64,000 nucleotides of DNA, taken from NCBI RefSeq assembly GCF_001613145.1, contig NZ_BDBU01000048.1, positions 1-64,000 on the forward strand, given 5' to 3'. Each line of letters opens with the position of its first letter. Positions within the stretch are counted from its first letter, which is position 1. The stretch is from Nocardia jejuensis NBRC 103114. Lineage in GTDB: Bacteria; Actinomycetota; Actinomycetes; Mycobacteriales; Mycobacteriaceae. Positions 32,768 through 41,824 of this stretch are shown in pieces. The notes under the pieces were generated by a model, which had not been told where the DNA came from, did no database searches, and saw nothing but the letters and a program-made list of their open reading frames with translations. Both the position numbers and the translations under genes were made by a program.

Positions 32768-33910
32768 TCAGGCTCCGCGCCGCAGGGTGATCTCGCGGCT
32801 CTCCGCGATCCGCTCGGCCAGGAAGCGCATGGCGGGACCGGCGAAGGACAGCGCGCCGGTGATGTGCTCGCGACCCTTCATCGAGTGCATGGTCACGTCG
32901 ACGCCGAGCGCCGTCCAGTCCTGTGCCAGCTTCACGGCCTGCGGGTACGGGATGATCTGTTCGGCGGTGCCGCCCGCGACCAGCACCGGAGCGGCCGGCG
33001 CGATGCCGCCGAGCCGGTTCTCCAGCAGACGCGCCTTCACCTCCGGCACCTCGAACGGCGGTGTGCTGCAGTAGGTCGAGACCTGCTTGGGCACGAATGC
33101 TCCGAGGCCGATGCCCACCAGCGCCGCGAACCCGGCGTGCGTCCGCCGGAACACCGCGGCCAGCGCCCGCCCCTGCGGCTTGAGGTACTGCAGCACATCC
33201 AGTTCCGGGTATGCGGCGTCCAATCCGATCACGCCGTAGAACAGCAGGAAGGCGTACGGGCTGCCGTCCAGGAAGTTGATCATGTCGCTCAGATCCGACG
33301 GCGCGGAACCGACCACGCCGCCCGCGATCTCCAGGTCCGGTGCGTAGCTGGGCTGCAACTGCAGCGCCCAGCCTGCCGCGCAGCCACCCTCGGAGTACCC
33401 GTAGATCCCCAGCGGCCCGTGCGGATCCAGCCCCGCACCGCTCAGACGCCGAGCCGCCCGCATGCTGTCCAGGACGGCCGGGCCGAGCGAGCGGCCCATG
33501 ACGTACGGATGAGTCCCCGGATTACCGAGTCCCGGATAGTCGGTGATGGCCAGGGCCCAGCCGCGTCGCAGCGCCGAGGCGATGAACAGCGACTCGTACT
33601 CCACGCCGAAGCGCAGCTGCCACGATGCCGCGGCGACCTTGTCGGCCAGGCCCTGGGTGCCGACGGCGTAGCCGATCAGGGGCCGCGAACCCGGGCCCCG
33701 CCACGGTTCGCGCGGCACCAGCACGGTGCCGGTCACCTGGGTGGGTTCGCCGTTCGCCAGCGTGGAGACATAGCTGATCCGCCAGGCGCGAGCCGGATGC
33801 CGCAGGCCGGGCAGCAGGCGAGCCGTCATGGGCTCCGCCGACAGAATCCGACCGGGTGTGTCTCCGGCACCGACCGCCGCCTCGTCGAAGCGGTTGGTGT
33901 TCGCAGTCAT
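32768..33910 (-). CDS. LIP-family (secretory lipase) alpha/beta hydrolase
   Basis: A 380-aa serine hydrolase of the PF03583 lipase group known from Candida LIP enzymes and many Nocardia and Rhodococcus proteins. The nucleophile elbow is IYGYSEGGCAAGWA near residue 165, an Asp lies in the C-terminal segment, and a His in KGREHITG near residue 345. Most relatives have a signal peptide. The ATG at 33910 gives none, and an upstream frame to 34093 does not supply a convincing one, so this member may be cytosolic. It is divergent from the FMN reductase gene across 200 bp. Confidence 0.83.
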   Translation of the reverse strand: MTANTNRFDEAAVGAGDTPGRILSAEPMTARLLPGLRHPARAWRISYVSTLANGEPTQVTGTVLVPREPWRGPGSRPLIGYAVGTQGLADKVAAASWQLRFGVEYESLFIASALRRGWALAITDYPGLGNPGTHPYVMGRSLGPAVLDSMRAARRLSGAGLDPHGPLGIYGYSEGGCAAGWALQLQPSYAPDLEIAGGVVGSAPSDLSDMINFLDGSPYAFLLFYGVIGLDAAYPELDVLQYLKPQGRALAAVFRRTHAGFAALVGIGLGAFVPKQVSTYCSTPPFEVPEVKARLLENRLGGIAPAAPVLVAGGTAEQIIPYPQAVKLAQDWTALGVDVTMHSMKGREHITGALSFAGPAMRFLAERIAESREITLRRGA

Positions 33911-34110
33911 CGTTGCCTGCCCTTCTCGCACAAACCTTGCTCTATGTAACTGTCGCGCAATCGAATCCGGGCGGTGACAACTGTCCGGGACAGCACTCCT
34001 GCAAGCCACGATACCTAAAATGCGTAGAGTGGACAGCCCTTGTTCCAACCCCTCCCACACGGTGGGACGGATCATCGTGAAATAGCCCCGCACCCAGGTA
34101 CGTTGCCGAT

Positions 34111-34659
34111 GTGGTGAGCACTCCCCTGCATGTCCTGCTGATCTCGGGCAGCACCCGCGCCAGCTCGACCAACACCTCCGCCCTGCGCACCGTGGCCGCC
34201 ACCGCGCCGGACGGCGTCGAGGCGAGCCTGTACGACGGCCTGCTGGACCTGCCGCCGTTCGTTCCCGGCGATCAGCCCGACCCGGCCGCGGTCGAGTCCC
34301 TGCACACGCGGATCGCCGCCGCCGATGCCGTGCTGTTCTGCACGCCCGAGTACGCCGGGATGATTCCGGGCAGCCTCAAGAACCTGCTGGAATGGACGGT
34401 CGGCACCGGCGACCTCAACGAGAAGCCGGTCGCCTGGATCAATGTCGCGTACGAGGGCCGGGGCGACGCCGCCGTCGCCACCCTGCGCACGGTGCTGGGC
34501 TACGTCGGCGCGGAGGTCGTCGACTCCGCGAGCTCTCGAATCACCGTGATGCAACCCATGATCGGCGAAGACGGTACGGTCGCGGACCCGGAGGTCCGCG
34601 ACCGGCTGACGGCGGCGCTCACGGCGCTCGCCGACCATGTGCGCCACGGAAAATACTGA
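34111..34659 (+). CDS. NADPH-dependent FMN reductase
   Basis: A 182-aa flavodoxin-like reductase. The FMN phosphate loop is SGSTRASSTN near residue 12, and the isoalloxazine-contact block TPEYAGMIPGSLKNLLEW near residue 77 is the family hallmark (PEYNGSxPGxLKNAxD in relatives). It supplies reduced flavin or reduces quinones or azo compounds in the cytosol. GTG codons at 34111 and 34114 could both start translation. It is followed by a short tandem repeat and a convergent methyltransferase gene. Confidence 0.9.
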   Translation: MVSTPLHVLLISGSTRASSTNTSALRTVAATAPDGVEASLYDGLLDLPPFVPGDQPDPAAVESLHTRIAAADAVLFCTPEYAGMIPGSLKNLLEWTVGTGDLNEKPVAWINVAYEGRGDAAVATLRTVLGYVGAEVVDSASSRITVMQPMIGEDGTVADPEVRDRLTAALTALADHVRHGKY

Positions 34660-34660
34660 G

Positions 34661-34705
34661 CTGGATCACCGCGGCCGGATCACCCGCGGCCGGATCACCC
34701 GCGCC
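34661..34705. repeat. three 15-bp tandem repeats
   Basis: The unit CGGATCACCCGCGGC occurs three times with one to two changes (34661, 34676, 34691), just after the FMN reductase stop. The CCGCGG parts are self-complementary, so the transcript could fold and help end both convergent transcripts. Confidence 0.75.
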
Positions 34706-34736
34706 GACCGAAACCCAGCGCGCCGCCTAACCCTTG

Positions 34737-35543
34737 CTACCCCTTGCGCGCGACTCCGCCGTATGCGCCCGAGTGCTCCGGATGGTCACCGACGTCCTCG
34801 GCGTTCTCGGGCCGCCACAGCGGCAACTGCACCAGTCCCGGTTCCACCAGCGTCCAGTCCGCGAAATACGCCGCGATCTCGTCCTTGCTACGCAGCGAGA
34901 TCTCGGTCGAGGTTCGGCCCGAAAGCTTCTGTGCCTCAAGTACTTCCGCGGGCTGACCGTCGGCGGTGGCATGGGTGATGGCCACATAGCTGCCTGGCGC
35001 GCACACCTCGAGCAGTCGCGCCACGCCCGCGCCCGGGTCGGCCTCGTCCGGCACGAAATGCAGTACCCCGAGCAGCAATACCGCGATCGGGCGCTCGAAG
35101 TCGAGCAGCCGCGCCACCGCGGGATCGGCCAGAATCGTTGCGGGATCGGCCACGTCGGCGTGCACGATCGCGGTGTTCGGGACGCCGTCCAGGATCGCCT
35201 GGCTGTGCGCCACGGCGACCGGGTCGATGTCCACGTAGACGACCTTCGCCTCGGGATTGCGCGCCTGGGCGACCTCGTGCACGTTGCCGACGGTGGGGAT
35301 GCCCGACCCGAGATCCAGGAACTGGTCGATGCCCTCGTCGGAGAGGAAACGTACGCAGCGGCGCAACAGATCTCGGTTGGCGCGCATGGTCTCCGCGACG
35401 TTGGGCGTGAACTTCTCGATCATGTGCGCCAATTCGCGATCGATCTCGAAGTTGTGCATGCCGCCGACGAAGTAGTCGTACACACGCGAGGCGCTGGGTC
35501 GGTCCAAATCGATGCCCTCGGGAGCCCAACTCGGTCTGGTCAT
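34737..35543 (-). CDS. SAM-dependent methyltransferase, DUF574 (PF04672) family
   Basis: A 268-aa protein of an actinobacteria-restricted methyltransferase family. The signature opening RPSASRVYDYFVGGMHNFEIDR is intact, followed by the SAM loop FLDLGSGIPT near residue 75 and VYVDIDPVAVAHS. Many genomes carry dozens of copies, and structures show a SAM-binding fold without a known substrate. I use the ATG at 35543; a GTG nine bases upstream is possible. It is divergent from the PAS-GGDEF gene and convergent with the FMN reductase gene. Confidence 0.92.
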   Translation of the reverse strand: MTRPSWAPEGIDLDRPSASRVYDYFVGGMHNFEIDRELAHMIEKFTPNVAETMRANRDLLRRCVRFLSDEGIDQFLDLGSGIPTVGNVHEVAQARNPEAKVVYVDIDPVAVAHSQAILDGVPNTAIVHADVADPATILADPAVARLLDFERPIAVLLLGVLHFVPDEADPGAGVARLLEVCAPGSYVAITHATADGQPAEVLEAQKLSGRTSTEISLRSKDEIAAYFADWTLVEPGLVQLPLWRPENAEDVGDHPEHSGAYGGVARKG

Positions 35544-35674
35544 CGGTCCCACAACCCCTCTCGAAACCGCACGCGCGGTTCGTTCTCAATCGTGAAGCGC
35601 CGCAATGATATCCCACTGTTCGCCAGGAGGTCGGGGTTCGCGACCACCGACCGGTCGGGCTACCATCGACCCTC

Positions 35675-37048
35675 ATGGCGTCGGATCCCGGGGGTGGGCC
35701 GGAGCAGGGCGGCCCGCACGCCGAAGTGGCCGAGGAGTGGACAGCGCCGGCCGAGGGCTGGAAAGCGCTGGCGCAGGAGTGGACTACCGCGATCGACAGC
35801 GGAGCCCGCGACCATGTGGTGCCCATGAGCCGAGCCGAAGCCCACGCACTGCTCAGCCGCCTGGCCCGCGCGTTCGACGCGCTCGCTCGCGGCGCCGGAT
35901 CCGGCGAGCGCGCAGCGGAATTCGGGGCGGAACTGGCCACCTCGCACTTCGTCGGGAATCAGGTTCTGGGGCGCAGCATCGCGGTCCTCGACGCCTATTT
36001 CGGCGGCCTGTCCGCCGTGTCCACCGCGCGGTCCGCGGAGCTGCTCGGAGCGTTCACGACCGGGTACGTTCGGGCCTTCCGGCGATGGTTGCTGGCCGAG
36101 CAGGAGAGCGTGCGGGTGGCCGATATCGCCGCCCGGCTGCGCGTGCAGGAGCAGTTGCGCGACAGCGAGGCCCGGTTCCGCGCGGTGTTCGCCCAGGCCG
36201 GAATCGGCACCGGACTATCCGATATGACCGGCCGAATCATCGAGGTCAACGCCGCTTTCGCGAACATGCTCGGCTACAGCCCCGCCGAGATGACCGCACT
36301 GGACGTCACCGATCTCAGCCATCCCGACGACGATCCCACCATGTGGCCGCTCTACGCGGCGGTCCTGCGCGGCGACGTCGACAATGTCCATCTGGAGAAG
36401 GCCTATCCGCACCGGGACGGCCGGACGGTGTGGACCAAGATCAACGTCTCGCTCATCCGGGACGATCAGGGGCTACCGCAGTACACGCTCATCCTGGTCG
36501 AGGACATCTCCGAGCAGCGGGCACTGAGCGAGCGATTGCACTATCGGGCACACCACGATCAGCTCACCGGGCTGGCCAATCGCTCCCGATTCTTCGATGC
36601 CCTCACCGCCGCGTTCGACGCGGCCGATGCCCGAATCGGGCTCTGCTACGTCGATCTCGACCGTTTCAAGGCGGTCAACGACACCTTCGGACACGCCGTC
36701 GGCGACGAACTCCTGACCCAGGCGGCCACCCGATTGAGCGGCTGCGCCACCGGTCCCGGACACCTGGTGGCGCGCATGGGCGGCGACGAATTCGTCATCC
36801 TGGTGCCGGACTCCCACGACACCGTGGACCGGATCGCCCGCGAGGTCCGCCGCGCCTTCGAAAAGCCCTTCGACGTCAACGGGCATTTACTCACCGTCAC
36901 CGCCAGCGTAGGCATGGCCGAGGAGTACGCCGCCCACACCACCGCCGACGACCTGCTCCAGGCCGCCGACTACAGCATGTACTGGGCCAAGGCATCCGGC
37001 GGCCGCGCCCACATCATCGCGCCCACCCCCAACGACACAGCAAGCTGA
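35675..37048 (+). CDS. PAS-GGDEF diguanylate cyclase
   Basis: A 457-aa soluble signalling protein. Residues 1-160 form an uncharacterised helical sensor region, residues about 165-285 a PAS domain (FRAVFAQAGIGTGLSDMTGR, VNAAFANMLGYS), and the C-terminus a GGDEF domain. The active-site motif is intact (ARMGGDEFVIL), so it should make c-di-GMP. The usual inhibitory RxxD site five residues upstream reads GPGH, so product inhibition is probably lost. There is no EAL domain and no membrane segment. Confidence 0.92.
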   Translation: MASDPGGGPEQGGPHAEVAEEWTAPAEGWKALAQEWTTAIDSGARDHVVPMSRAEAHALLSRLARAFDALARGAGSGERAAEFGAELATSHFVGNQVLGRSIAVLDAYFGGLSAVSTARSAELLGAFTTGYVRAFRRWLLAEQESVRVADIAARLRVQEQLRDSEARFRAVFAQAGIGTGLSDMTGRIIEVNAAFANMLGYSPAEMTALDVTDLSHPDDDPTMWPLYAAVLRGDVDNVHLEKAYPHRDGRTVWTKINVSLIRDDQGLPQYTLILVEDISEQRALSERLHYRAHHDQLTGLANRSRFFDALTAAFDAADARIGLCYVDLDRFKAVNDTFGHAVGDELLTQAATRLSGCATGPGHLVARMGGDEFVILVPDSHDTVDRIAREVRRAFEKPFDVNGHLLTVTASVGMAEEYAAHTTADDLLQAADYSMYWAKASGGRAHIIAPTPNDTAS

Positions 37049-37065
37049 GCAACGGCCGCCTCGTC

Positions 37066-37977
37066 TCAGAGTGCGTGCAGCTGTGCCAGTACGTCGAATG
37101 CCACGTCCGCCGCGCCGAACAGCGCCGCGATTTCCGCCGCCGTGGCGTCGTGCAGGGCCGGATCCTGCAGTGCCAGGCCGTTTCCGAAGATCAGCACGTT
37201 CGCGCCGAGGTCGGCGAGCACGAGCAGGGGCTTGGTGGCTACGCCCTTGCCCACCAGGAGGTCCAGGCCCTCGCCGACGAAGTAGAACCGCCACAGCGGC
37301 CCCAGATCCGCGTTGTAGACCTGCTCGGTCCGATCGATGATCACATCGCCCGCGCCCGCGATGGCCGCCACGATCTTGAAGTAATCCGGCGCGTCCTCCG
37401 GTGTGCTGTGCACGGCCGCAACCGAATACGGCAGATCCACCGCCAGGTGCGCGCCGTAGCCGACCATCGCGGCCCGCGCGCCCGACACCTCGCACTGCGC
37501 CGCGAGCGCGAAGTACCGCGCCCAGTGCGCCTCGACCACGCCGCCGGTGAAGGCCGCGTGCAGATTGTTCAGGTACCGGCTCAGCAGTTCGAGGCTGATC
37601 GAGTGCGCGTACTCACGGTCCTGGAACGCGCCCGGATCACGCTGCAGCGGCATCACCGCGACCTCCTCGACCCCGTCCAGGCCGATGCCGAACAGCGCCC
37701 GGCGATCGCGGTGCGACACCAGGATCCGGGTGATCTCCTGATTGCGGGTCACCGCCGTCTCCAGCCGCTGCAGCGAGTCTCCGGCGAGATCACCGGTATC
37801 GGACAGCTCCCCGATTCGCGCTAGCTCGTCGCCCGAGAGCGGCGTACCGCACACCGCCGCGGGCACACCCCCGGGCGCAGCGCCCGGCTCCGCCACCGCG
37901 GCGGGCGCCGCACCGGACACCGCCACCACAGCAGCACTCATCGCGACCAGTAGCCCGCCTCGGGCAGAAATCCACAC
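37066..37977 (-). CDS. exported protein of the DUF5995 type
   Basis: A 303-aa protein with a signal peptide (basic start, LLVAMSAAVVAVSGAA, cleavage near AVAEP at about residue 30). The mature part is largely helical with conserved-looking blocks AHWARYFALAAQ and VGYGAHLAVDLPYSVA, which remind me of DUF5995 proteins found in Nocardia and Streptomyces. No enzymatic function is known to me. GTG at 37977 is preferred, because an internal ATG would remove the basic part of the signal peptide. A perfect palindrome lies 15 bp upstream. Confidence 0.7.
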   Translation of the reverse strand: MWISARGGLLVAMSAAVVAVSGAAPAAVAEPGAAPGGVPAAVCGTPLSGDELARIGELSDTGDLAGDSLQRLETAVTRNQEITRILVSHRDRRALFGIGLDGVEEVAVMPLQRDPGAFQDREYAHSISLELLSRYLNNLHAAFTGGVVEAHWARYFALAAQCEVSGARAAMVGYGAHLAVDLPYSVAAVHSTPEDAPDYFKIVAAIAGAGDVIIDRTEQVYNADLGPLWRFYFVGEGLDLLVGKGVATKPLLVLADLGANVLIFGNGLALQDPALHDATAAEIAALFGAADVAFDVLAQLHAL

Positions 37978-37991
37978 GGCCGCAGAGCATA

Positions 37992-38003
37992 CAGACCGGT
38001 CTG
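37992..38003. promoter_or_regulatory. AGAC-GTCT palindrome before DUF5995 gene
   Basis: CAGACCGGTCTG is a perfect 12-bp palindrome 15-26 bp upstream of the start codon at 37977, next to a TATAGC box on the minus strand. The AGAC-N2-GTCT symmetry suits a TetR-like or GntR-like repressor, though no regulator gene adjoins it. Confidence 0.4.
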
Positions 38004-38034
38004 GCTATACACCGTCCAAGCGATGGCAAGGCGT

Positions 38035-38066
38035 CAGGGCGCCGCCGAGTAGACGGCGACGCCCTG
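38035..38066. terminator. strong hairpin downstream of fatty-acyl-AMP ligase
   Basis: CAGGGCG and CGCCCTG at the ends, with inner CGCCG/CGGCG arms separated by a one-base bulge and a 6-nt loop, form a long GC-rich hairpin about 200 bp after the ligase stop. It lacks a U tract. Confidence 0.45.
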
Positions 38067-38067
38067 C

Positions 38068-38099
38068 GCTGGATGCAGCTGTGGCTGGATGCAGCTGTG
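38068..38099. repeat. 16-bp tandem duplication
   Basis: GCTGGATGCAGCTGTG occurs twice in direct succession (38068-38083 and 38084-38099) in the gap between the DUF5995 gene and the ligase. Further short GGATCAC-type copies follow to 38215. No gene is visible in this 286-bp gap. Confidence 0.8.
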
Positions 38100-38263
38100 C
38101 CGACATCAACCCAGACAGTTCAACTCCGGTGAATCTTCGACGCCAGCCGACAACTCAGAACCGGCGACTCACCCAATACGTCAGCGGATCACTCAGCGTG
38201 GCTGGATCACCCAGCGCCGCTCCATCCCTCAGCGCCGGACTACGCCCGGCGCCCGCACATCTA

Positions 38264-40126
38264 TCACTCGACCTGATCGGGGAAAGCCGTCTGGCGGTGA
38301 CCACCGCGCAGCCTTCCCTCGACATACGCCGCCTTGCAGGCCCGCCGCGCGATCTTTCCGCTGGAGGTGCGGGGAATCGATCCGGCCGGCACCAGCAGCA
38401 GATCCCGCACCGTCACTCCGTGCCGCTTGGCGATGGCCGCGCGCACCGTTTCGGTGATCGGTTCCGGATCCAATTTGGCTGCGCCCGTGCCGCGTTCGGC
38501 CACTATCACCAATTGTTCGGCGGCGTCGTCGGACTCGGGCTGCGGCATCTGGTTCGCCGACACCGAGAAGGCGGCGACGAATCCCGGGCGCAGCGCGGTG
38601 CTGGACTCCTGGGCGGAGTACTCCAGATCCTGCGGGTAGTGATTGCGACCGTCCACGATCACCAGATCCTTGACGCGGCCGGTGATGTAGAGCTCGCCGT
38701 CCAGGTACGCGCCGAAATCGCCGGTGCGCATCCACAGTGCGTCCGCGGTGGTGCCCTCGGCGTGACTGCCGTGGGGCTGCCGCGTGGCGAGCCGGTTCTG
38801 GAAGGTGGCCACGGTTTCCTCGGGGCGTCCCCAGTAACCGATGCCCATGTTCTGCCCGGACAGCCAGATCTCGCCGACCTCGCCGTCGGACTTCTCCGCG
38901 GCGGTCTCGGGATCCACGATGACCGCCCACTGCGACAGCGCGACATAGCCGCAGGACACCTGTGCCACAGCATCTTCCGCGTGCTGGTCCACCTCGGTCA
39001 TGCGTCCGGCGTTGAGCTGCCCGCGGTCCACGTAGACAGTGCGGGCCTCGTCGTCGCGACGGGTCGCGGACACGAACAGGGTGGCCTCGGCCATCCCGTA
39101 GCAGGGCTTGATCGCGGTCTTGGGCATGCCGTAGGGAGCGAACGCGTCGTTGAACTTCGTCATCGAGGTCACCGAGACCGGCTCGCTGCCGTTGATGAGC
39201 CCGATGACATTGGACAGATCGAGCTCCTCCCCCGGCTTGGGCAGCCCACGGGCCGCCGCATGCTCGAAGGCGAAATTCGGTGCGGCCGCGAAGATCTCGG
39301 CCCCGTCCTCCTGCGCGGCAAGCTCCTTGATCCACCGGTACGGCCGGCGCACGAAGGCGCTGGGCGACATGATGGTGATGAACTTGCCGCCGATGGTCGG
39401 GAGAATGACCGTCAGCAGGCCCATGTCGTGGAACAGCGGCAACCAGGTGACGCCGCGCGCCTTCTCGGTGATGCCGATGGCGCGGATCATCTGCAGCAGG
39501 TTGGTACCCACGGCCCGGTGGGTGATCTCCACGCCCGCGGGAGTGCGGGTGGATCCGGACGTGTACTGCAGGTACGCGACGCTGTCGATGTGGATGTCCG
39601 GGGGCACCCAGCTCTGCCCCACGTTGTCCGGAATCGCCTCCACGGCAATGATTCGCGGGCGCTGCTGCGCAGGCAGGTGCTTGAAGATGGCCCGCACTCC
39701 GGCGGCGGCCGAGCCGACCGTCAGGATGGCGGCGGGCGCGCAGTCCTCGAGCACCGCGTACAGCCGATCCGAATGGCCTTGCTCATCCGGATCGAACAGC
39801 GGCACAGCGATATTGCCGGCATACACCGCCGCGAACATCGACACGATGTAGTCCAAGCCCTGCGGAGCCAGAATCGCGACGCGGTCGCCCGGCTGCGTGA
39901 CCTGCTGCAACCGGGCGGCCACGGCGCGCAGCCGGACTCCGAACTCGTTCCAGGTGAGCTCGAAATACTCGCCGTCGCGTTCACGTGAATAGTCGATGTA
40001 GCGGTAGGCGAGCTCGTCCCCGTTGGCCGCACTGTGCTTGTCGACGAAGTCGATCAAGGTCTGGTTGCGGGGGATCCTGATGTTGCCGTGCTCGTCCAGA
40101 TAGTCATCGAAAGTCTCGCCGATCAT
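38264..40126 (-). CDS. fatty-acyl-AMP ligase (FAAL), FadD32-like
   Basis: A 620-aa adenylate-forming enzyme that activates long fatty acids as acyl-adenylates for loading onto a carrier protein. Core motifs are YTSGSTRTPAGV near residue 190 (ATP loop, TRTPAG form typical of FadD32), CYGMAEATLFV near residue 345, the hinge region TGDFGAYLDGELYITGRVKD near residue 470, and the C-terminal lysine in RTSSGKIARR. It resembles the FadD32 ligase that feeds Pks13 in mycolate synthesis, but no pks13 is adjacent, so it may be a paralogue serving another lipid. It lies 121 bp downstream of the KasA/B-like gene on the same strand. Confidence 0.9.
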   Translation of the reverse strand: MIGETFDDYLDEHGNIRIPRNQTLIDFVDKHSAANGDELAYRYIDYSRERDGEYFELTWNEFGVRLRAVAARLQQVTQPGDRVAILAPQGLDYIVSMFAAVYAGNIAVPLFDPDEQGHSDRLYAVLEDCAPAAILTVGSAAAGVRAIFKHLPAQQRPRIIAVEAIPDNVGQSWVPPDIHIDSVAYLQYTSGSTRTPAGVEITHRAVGTNLLQMIRAIGITEKARGVTWLPLFHDMGLLTVILPTIGGKFITIMSPSAFVRRPYRWIKELAAQEDGAEIFAAAPNFAFEHAAARGLPKPGEELDLSNVIGLINGSEPVSVTSMTKFNDAFAPYGMPKTAIKPCYGMAEATLFVSATRRDDEARTVYVDRGQLNAGRMTEVDQHAEDAVAQVSCGYVALSQWAVIVDPETAAEKSDGEVGEIWLSGQNMGIGYWGRPEETVATFQNRLATRQPHGSHAEGTTADALWMRTGDFGAYLDGELYITGRVKDLVIVDGRNHYPQDLEYSAQESSTALRPGFVAAFSVSANQMPQPESDDAAEQLVIVAERGTGAAKLDPEPITETVRAAIAKRHGVTVRDLLLVPAGSIPRTSSGKIARRACKAAYVEGRLRGGHRQTAFPDQVE

Positions 40127-40247
40127 TCCCTATCCTTTTTCAACTCACAGAAATGACTGTGCAGTGACACCGAACAAGAATCGACACCGAAGGCCCGGGA
40201 GTAGCTGGGGCTGAGGAACACTAGCAGGTGCCGGGATTCGGAGTCAC

Positions 40248-41492
40248 TCAGTACCGGCCGAACGCCAAAGCGACGTTGTGCCCGCCGAAGCCGAACGAGT
40301 TGTTCAGCGCGTAGTCGTAGGTGCCCGGCCGGGCTTGGCCTTTGACCACGTCGAGGTCGATTTCAGGGTCCTGATTGTCCAAATTCAGCGTGGGCGGAAT
40401 GATTCCGTCACGCACGGTGAGCACGGTGATCACGGATTCGAGCGCACCGACAGCGCCGATGGAATGCCCCAAAGCGGACTTCGGCGCATAGACTGCCGCA
40501 TGATTGCCGACGGCCAGATAGATGGCGTTCGCTTCGGCCGTGTCGCCGATCGGCGTGGCGGTCGCATGTGCATTGATGTGCGACACATCGGATTTGGAAA
40601 TCCCAGCGTGTTCCATGGCGCGTCCCATGGCGCGCGCCGCGCCCGAGCCCTCCGGGTCCGGGGCGACGAGGTGGAAACCGTCGGATGTGATGCCCGCGCC
40701 CATGATTCGAGCGTGAATGGTCGCGCCGCGCGCCTTCGCGTGCTCCTCGGTTTCGATGATCATGAGCGCACCCGCCTCGCCGAAGACGAAGCCGTCGCGA
40801 TCACGGTCGAACGGACGCGAGGCCGCCTTGGGATCGTGATTGCGAGTGCTCATGGCGCGCATCATGGAGAAGCCCGCGATGGGCAGCGCCTGGATCGAGC
40901 CTTCCACGCCGCCGGTGATGACCATGTCGGCATCACCCATGACCACCATGCGCCAGGCGTTCGCGATCGCCTCCGAACCAGACGAACAGGCCGAAACGGG
41001 CGTGGTCACACCGGCTTTCGCGCCGAACTCGACACTCACCACCGCTGCCGGGCCATTCGGCATGATCGCCTGGATCGTCAACGGCGAGACCTTGCGGTAG
41101 CCGCCGTTCTTGAGCTTGCTGTGCGCGTCGATGAGGATCTCCGCACCGCCCAGGCCGGTGCCGATGGCCACGCCGAGCCGCTCCCCGTCCACCTCCGGAC
41201 TTCCGGCGTTGCGCCAGGCCTCCCGGCCGAGCACCAGCGCCATCTGCTCGACGTAGGACAGGCGACGGCATTCGGCACGGGTGAGCTGATCAGCGGGGGA
41301 AACCTTGAGGTGGCCGCCGATTCGAACCGGGAGTCCGAAGTCGTCCAGGAAGCTGTCCTCCAGGACGTCGATTCCGCTCTCGCCGTTGAGCAGTCCCTTC
41401 CAGGTCGAATCCACGTCGCCGGCGATCGAGGTGGTGGCTGCAAGCGAGGTGACTACAACATCGGGAAATTTCCTACGAATGGGCTTCTGCAT
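40248..41492 (-). CDS. beta-ketoacyl-ACP synthase of the KasA/KasB type
   Basis: A 414-aa KAS II enzyme closely resembling mycobacterial KasA and KasB, which elongate meromycolate chains on AcpM in FAS-II. The nucleophile is in SACSSGSEA near residue 168. The two catalytic His lie in HINAHATATPIGD (Ala where KasA has Gly) and KSALGHSIGAVG, and the C-terminal NNSFGFGGHNVALAFGRY is typical. In other mycolata kasA/kasB sit in the fabD-acpM-accD6 operon. Here the gene is isolated beside an AMP ligase and a divergent desaturase, suggesting a specialised chain-elongation branch. Confidence 0.93.
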   Translation of the reverse strand: MQKPIRRKFPDVVVTSLAATTSIAGDVDSTWKGLLNGESGIDVLEDSFLDDFGLPVRIGGHLKVSPADQLTRAECRRLSYVEQMALVLGREAWRNAGSPEVDGERLGVAIGTGLGGAEILIDAHSKLKNGGYRKVSPLTIQAIMPNGPAAVVSVEFGAKAGVTTPVSACSSGSEAIANAWRMVVMGDADMVITGGVEGSIQALPIAGFSMMRAMSTRNHDPKAASRPFDRDRDGFVFGEAGALMIIETEEHAKARGATIHARIMGAGITSDGFHLVAPDPEGSGAARAMGRAMEHAGISKSDVSHINAHATATPIGDTAEANAIYLAVGNHAAVYAPKSALGHSIGAVGALESVITVLTVRDGIIPPTLNLDNQDPEIDLDVVKGQARPGTYDYALNNSFGFGGHNVALAFGRY

Positions 41493-41824
41493 TGTTCATC
41501 TCCGTAGCAATGCTCCGGCGAACCAGGTATCGGATCGCGTTGGCTGTCAAGGACTGAGCTGCGCACTAGCGAGAGCACCCGGCCGAAAGACACAACGGCG
41601 GGGGTGAAGCCAATCTCCGGCGAACTGAGCTAGATTATCCGAGGCAAAGCCGACCAGGCTCCTCGAGCGACACGCAGGCTCCCCCGGATCTGCTCCGGCG
41701 GTCCCCTTCGCCATGGCGGCCATCGCCTGAAATTCCGTTCTTCCACTGTCGGCGGTCGGTCGGCAGGTATAGATCTCCACCATCATTCCGCAGCGTCCAG
41801 TGTTTTCGAGGGAGGCACACGACC
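41493..41824. other. 332-bp divergent control region
   Basis: It separates the KAS gene (minus) from the desaturase gene (plus). An 11-bp direct repeat CTCCGGCGAAC occurs at 41513 and 41615, and TATAGA at 41768-41773 is a possible -10 for the desaturase, without a good -35. No small gene is evident. Confidence 0.4.

Noticed and set aside
11083..33992. Shared TGTC-N3-GACA motif at 11083, 27198 and 33982 as a common operator
   Set aside because: The same 11-mer type also occurs inside the aminotransferase gene near 14536, and eight fixed bases are expected about once by chance in this length. The evidence is too weak for a regulon.
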